From positions 25,517 through 89,516 of the forward strand of contig NZ_JANWGH010000004.1 in NCBI RefSeq assembly GCF_024919275.1: DNA of 64,000 nucleotides, in the 5' to 3' direction. The translations under genes were made by a program, and so were the position numbers. Source of the stretch: Algoriphagus limi (GTDB lineage: Bacteria; Bacteroidota; Bacteroidia; Cytophagales; Cyclobacteriaceae). The notes below the pieces were generated by a model, which saw nothing but the letters and a program-made list of their open reading frames with translations, was not told the origin of the DNA and ran no database searches. Shown here one piece after another: positions 63,023 through 64,000 of the stretch (within the stretch, counting starts at the first letter, position 1; every line of letters begins with the position of its first letter).

Positions 63023-63528
63023 GTGAGATTATTAATAGAGTAGCACAGAGTTCGCTGCTTTCCTTAAACCTTGAAGAAATCTATCCAAAAGAGGAGCGTG
63101 TGCTATTTGATTTACAAGATTTTTTATTTCAGGGATTGGTGTTAAGGGAGAAAGATTTTAGGCAATCCTTGAAAGGGCATGATTGGGAAAATTATCGGGG
63201 AAAGTGGGTAGCTATTTCTTGTAGTGTAGATGCTATCATACCTACTTGGGCTTACATGTTGGTTGCTACCTATCTTCAGCCTGTGGCTTTAGGTTTTGTC
63301 GTAGGGAATTTGGAAAGTTTGGAACAGTCTATCGTGGATCGATTGGTTGATTCCTTGGAGGAAGAAAAATTTCAAAATAGGCCAGTTGTGGTAAAAGGAT
63401 GCAGCTCTGTTGAAATTCCACTTTATGCCTATGGAAAGCTTGTGCAAAAGCTTCAGCCAGTTGTCAAATCCTTAATGTTTGGTGAGCCGTGCAGTACAGT
63501 TCCACTTTATAAAAAGCCAAAGAGCTGA
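63019..63528 (+). CDS. DUF2480 family protein
   Basis: 169 residues, no signal peptide. EEIYPKEERVLFDLQDFLFQG, REKDFRQSLKGHDW and KGCSSVEIPLYAYGKLVQKL match what I know of DUF2480, a family almost restricted to Bacteroidota. Two conserved-looking cysteines lie in VAISCSVDAII and VVKGCSSVEI. Function unknown. Coupled to tsaB by a 4-base overlap; the last gene before the rRNA operon. Confidence 0.85.
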   Translation: MSEIINRVAQSSLLSLNLEEIYPKEERVLFDLQDFLFQGLVLREKDFRQSLKGHDWENYRGKWVAISCSVDAIIPTWAYMLVATYLQPVALGFVVGNLESLEQSIVDRLVDSLEEEKFQNRPVVVKGCSSVEIPLYAYGKLVQKLQPVVKSLMFGEPCSTVPLYKKPKS

Positions 63529-63585
63529 TAATTAATAAGAAGAGATTTTTTTAAAAATTATTTCAATTTTTTGCGCCTTTGAGTC

Positions 63586-63616
63586 TTGTGTTTTCTCTAG
63601 ATCTAGACTATGTTTG
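63586..63616 (+). promoter_or_regulatory. rRNA operon promoter P1
   Basis: TTG at 63586-63588, 20-base spacer, TATGTTTG at 63609-63616 followed by CACTCCC. Confidence 0.75.
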
Positions 63617-63699
63617 CACTCCCATTTGAGAAAAAGTCTCAGCGAGGGAAAGTTTGAAAAGTTTTTTGAAAAAAATCTGCAAATTTTGAATTCGATGTT

Positions 63700-63729
63700 T
63701 TGCTAGTAAAAAATATTCATCGATATTTG
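63700..63729 (+). promoter_or_regulatory. rRNA operon promoter P2
   Basis: TTG at 63700-63702, 19-base spacer, GATATTTG at 63722-63729 (first base differs from TAnnTTTG) followed by CAGTCGC. Confidence 0.65.
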
Positions 63730-63783
63730 CAGTCGCTTTTGGGAAGGGTACTTCTCACTACCTCTTGAAAATGTCAAGAGAAA

Positions 63784-63794
63784 TGTTCTTTGAA
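63784..63794 (+). promoter_or_regulatory. BoxA-like antitermination site in the rRNA leader
   Basis: TGTTCTTTGAA resembles boxA (TGCTCTTTAACA). It is followed by an imperfect hairpin at 63829-63863 (CCGATT...AATCGG with inner CTCTT / AAGAG) that may be an RNase III site base. Confidence 0.55.
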
Positions 63795-63880
63795 GTGTTG
63801 TAAGGCAAATAACCTGAGATCTAGACAGGCCGATTTTTATCTCTTATAAAAGAGTTTAATCGGAAATTTATAGTCAATAT

Positions 63881-64000
<120 letters not shown>

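Overview
The window reads as ordinary chromosome of a Bacteroidota bacterium, most likely order Cytophagales, family Cyclobacteriaceae (Algoriphagus-like). Evidence: the 16S rRNA 5' end at the right edge has Bacteroidota character; promoters follow the Bacteroidota pattern TTG-N19/20-TAnnTTTG; SD sequences are weak; and the protein set is typical (TonB-dependent receptor, DUF4421, DUF2480, S41 and M1 peptidases, 3-keto-sugar hydrolase family). The family-level placement is inference from gene style, not from a search. I see no phage, plasmid, IS element or CRISPR array.

Layout. 1-3.5 kb: tail of an M28 peptidase, a convergent DEAD-box helicase, dihydroorotase, tRNA-His and a small ORF. 3.5-8 kb: an alpha-glucan operon (GH133 debranching enzyme, GT4 glucosyltransferase, GH57 hydrolase). 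8-12 kb: a DUF1569/DinB-like protein and class Ia ribonucleotide reductase (nrdB-nrdA). 12-16.4 kb: a 604 bp AT-rich intergenic region, rplU-rpmA and a large BNR-repeat secreted protein. 16.4-22.1 kb: a leftward block of rhomboid protease, polyprenyl synthase, RNase R, DEDDy exonuclease, a hypothetical and lipB. 22-31 kb: YraN, SYLF protein, aminotransferase, a surface-glycan trio (GT2, FkbM methyltransferase, DUF616-type transferase), DUF4421 and an ALDH7-like dehydrogenase. 31-38 kb: two tandem tRNA-Val, TonB receptor, M1 peptidase, VOC protein and S41 protease. 38-45.9 kb: a translationally coupled operon (hemerythrin-like/ruvX/def/nitrilase), monomeric isocitrate dehydrogenase, a trypsin-like protease, GAPDH and a LON-domain protein. 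45.9-49.3 kb: an M1 lipoprotein and a leftward tRNA array (Lys-Pro-Arg-Lys) with repeated DNA. 50.2-58.3 kb: two divergent operons that together look like an oxidative sugar (3-keto-glycoside) pathway. 58.3-63.5 kb: M61 peptidase, then rpmH-rnpA-S41 protease-tsaB-DUF2480. 63.5-64 kb: tandem rRNA promoters, leader and the start of 16S rRNA.

How the genes work together. The most interesting locus is 50.2-58.3 kb. A periplasmic GMC flavoprotein with its small Tat-type subunit and a lipoprotein cytochrome c could oxidise sugars to keto-sugars. A DUF1080 lipoprotein could cleave the keto-glycosidic bond. An MFS permease, a Gfo/Idh dehydrogenase and two TIM-barrel isomerases could import and reduce or isomerise the products. 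The second structural curiosity is the tRNA array, where a tRNA-Lys 3' end plus its terminator is duplicated and joined to a hairpin-bearing repeat present twice. Start codons were chosen from family N-termini; several in-frame upstream TTG starts were rejected.
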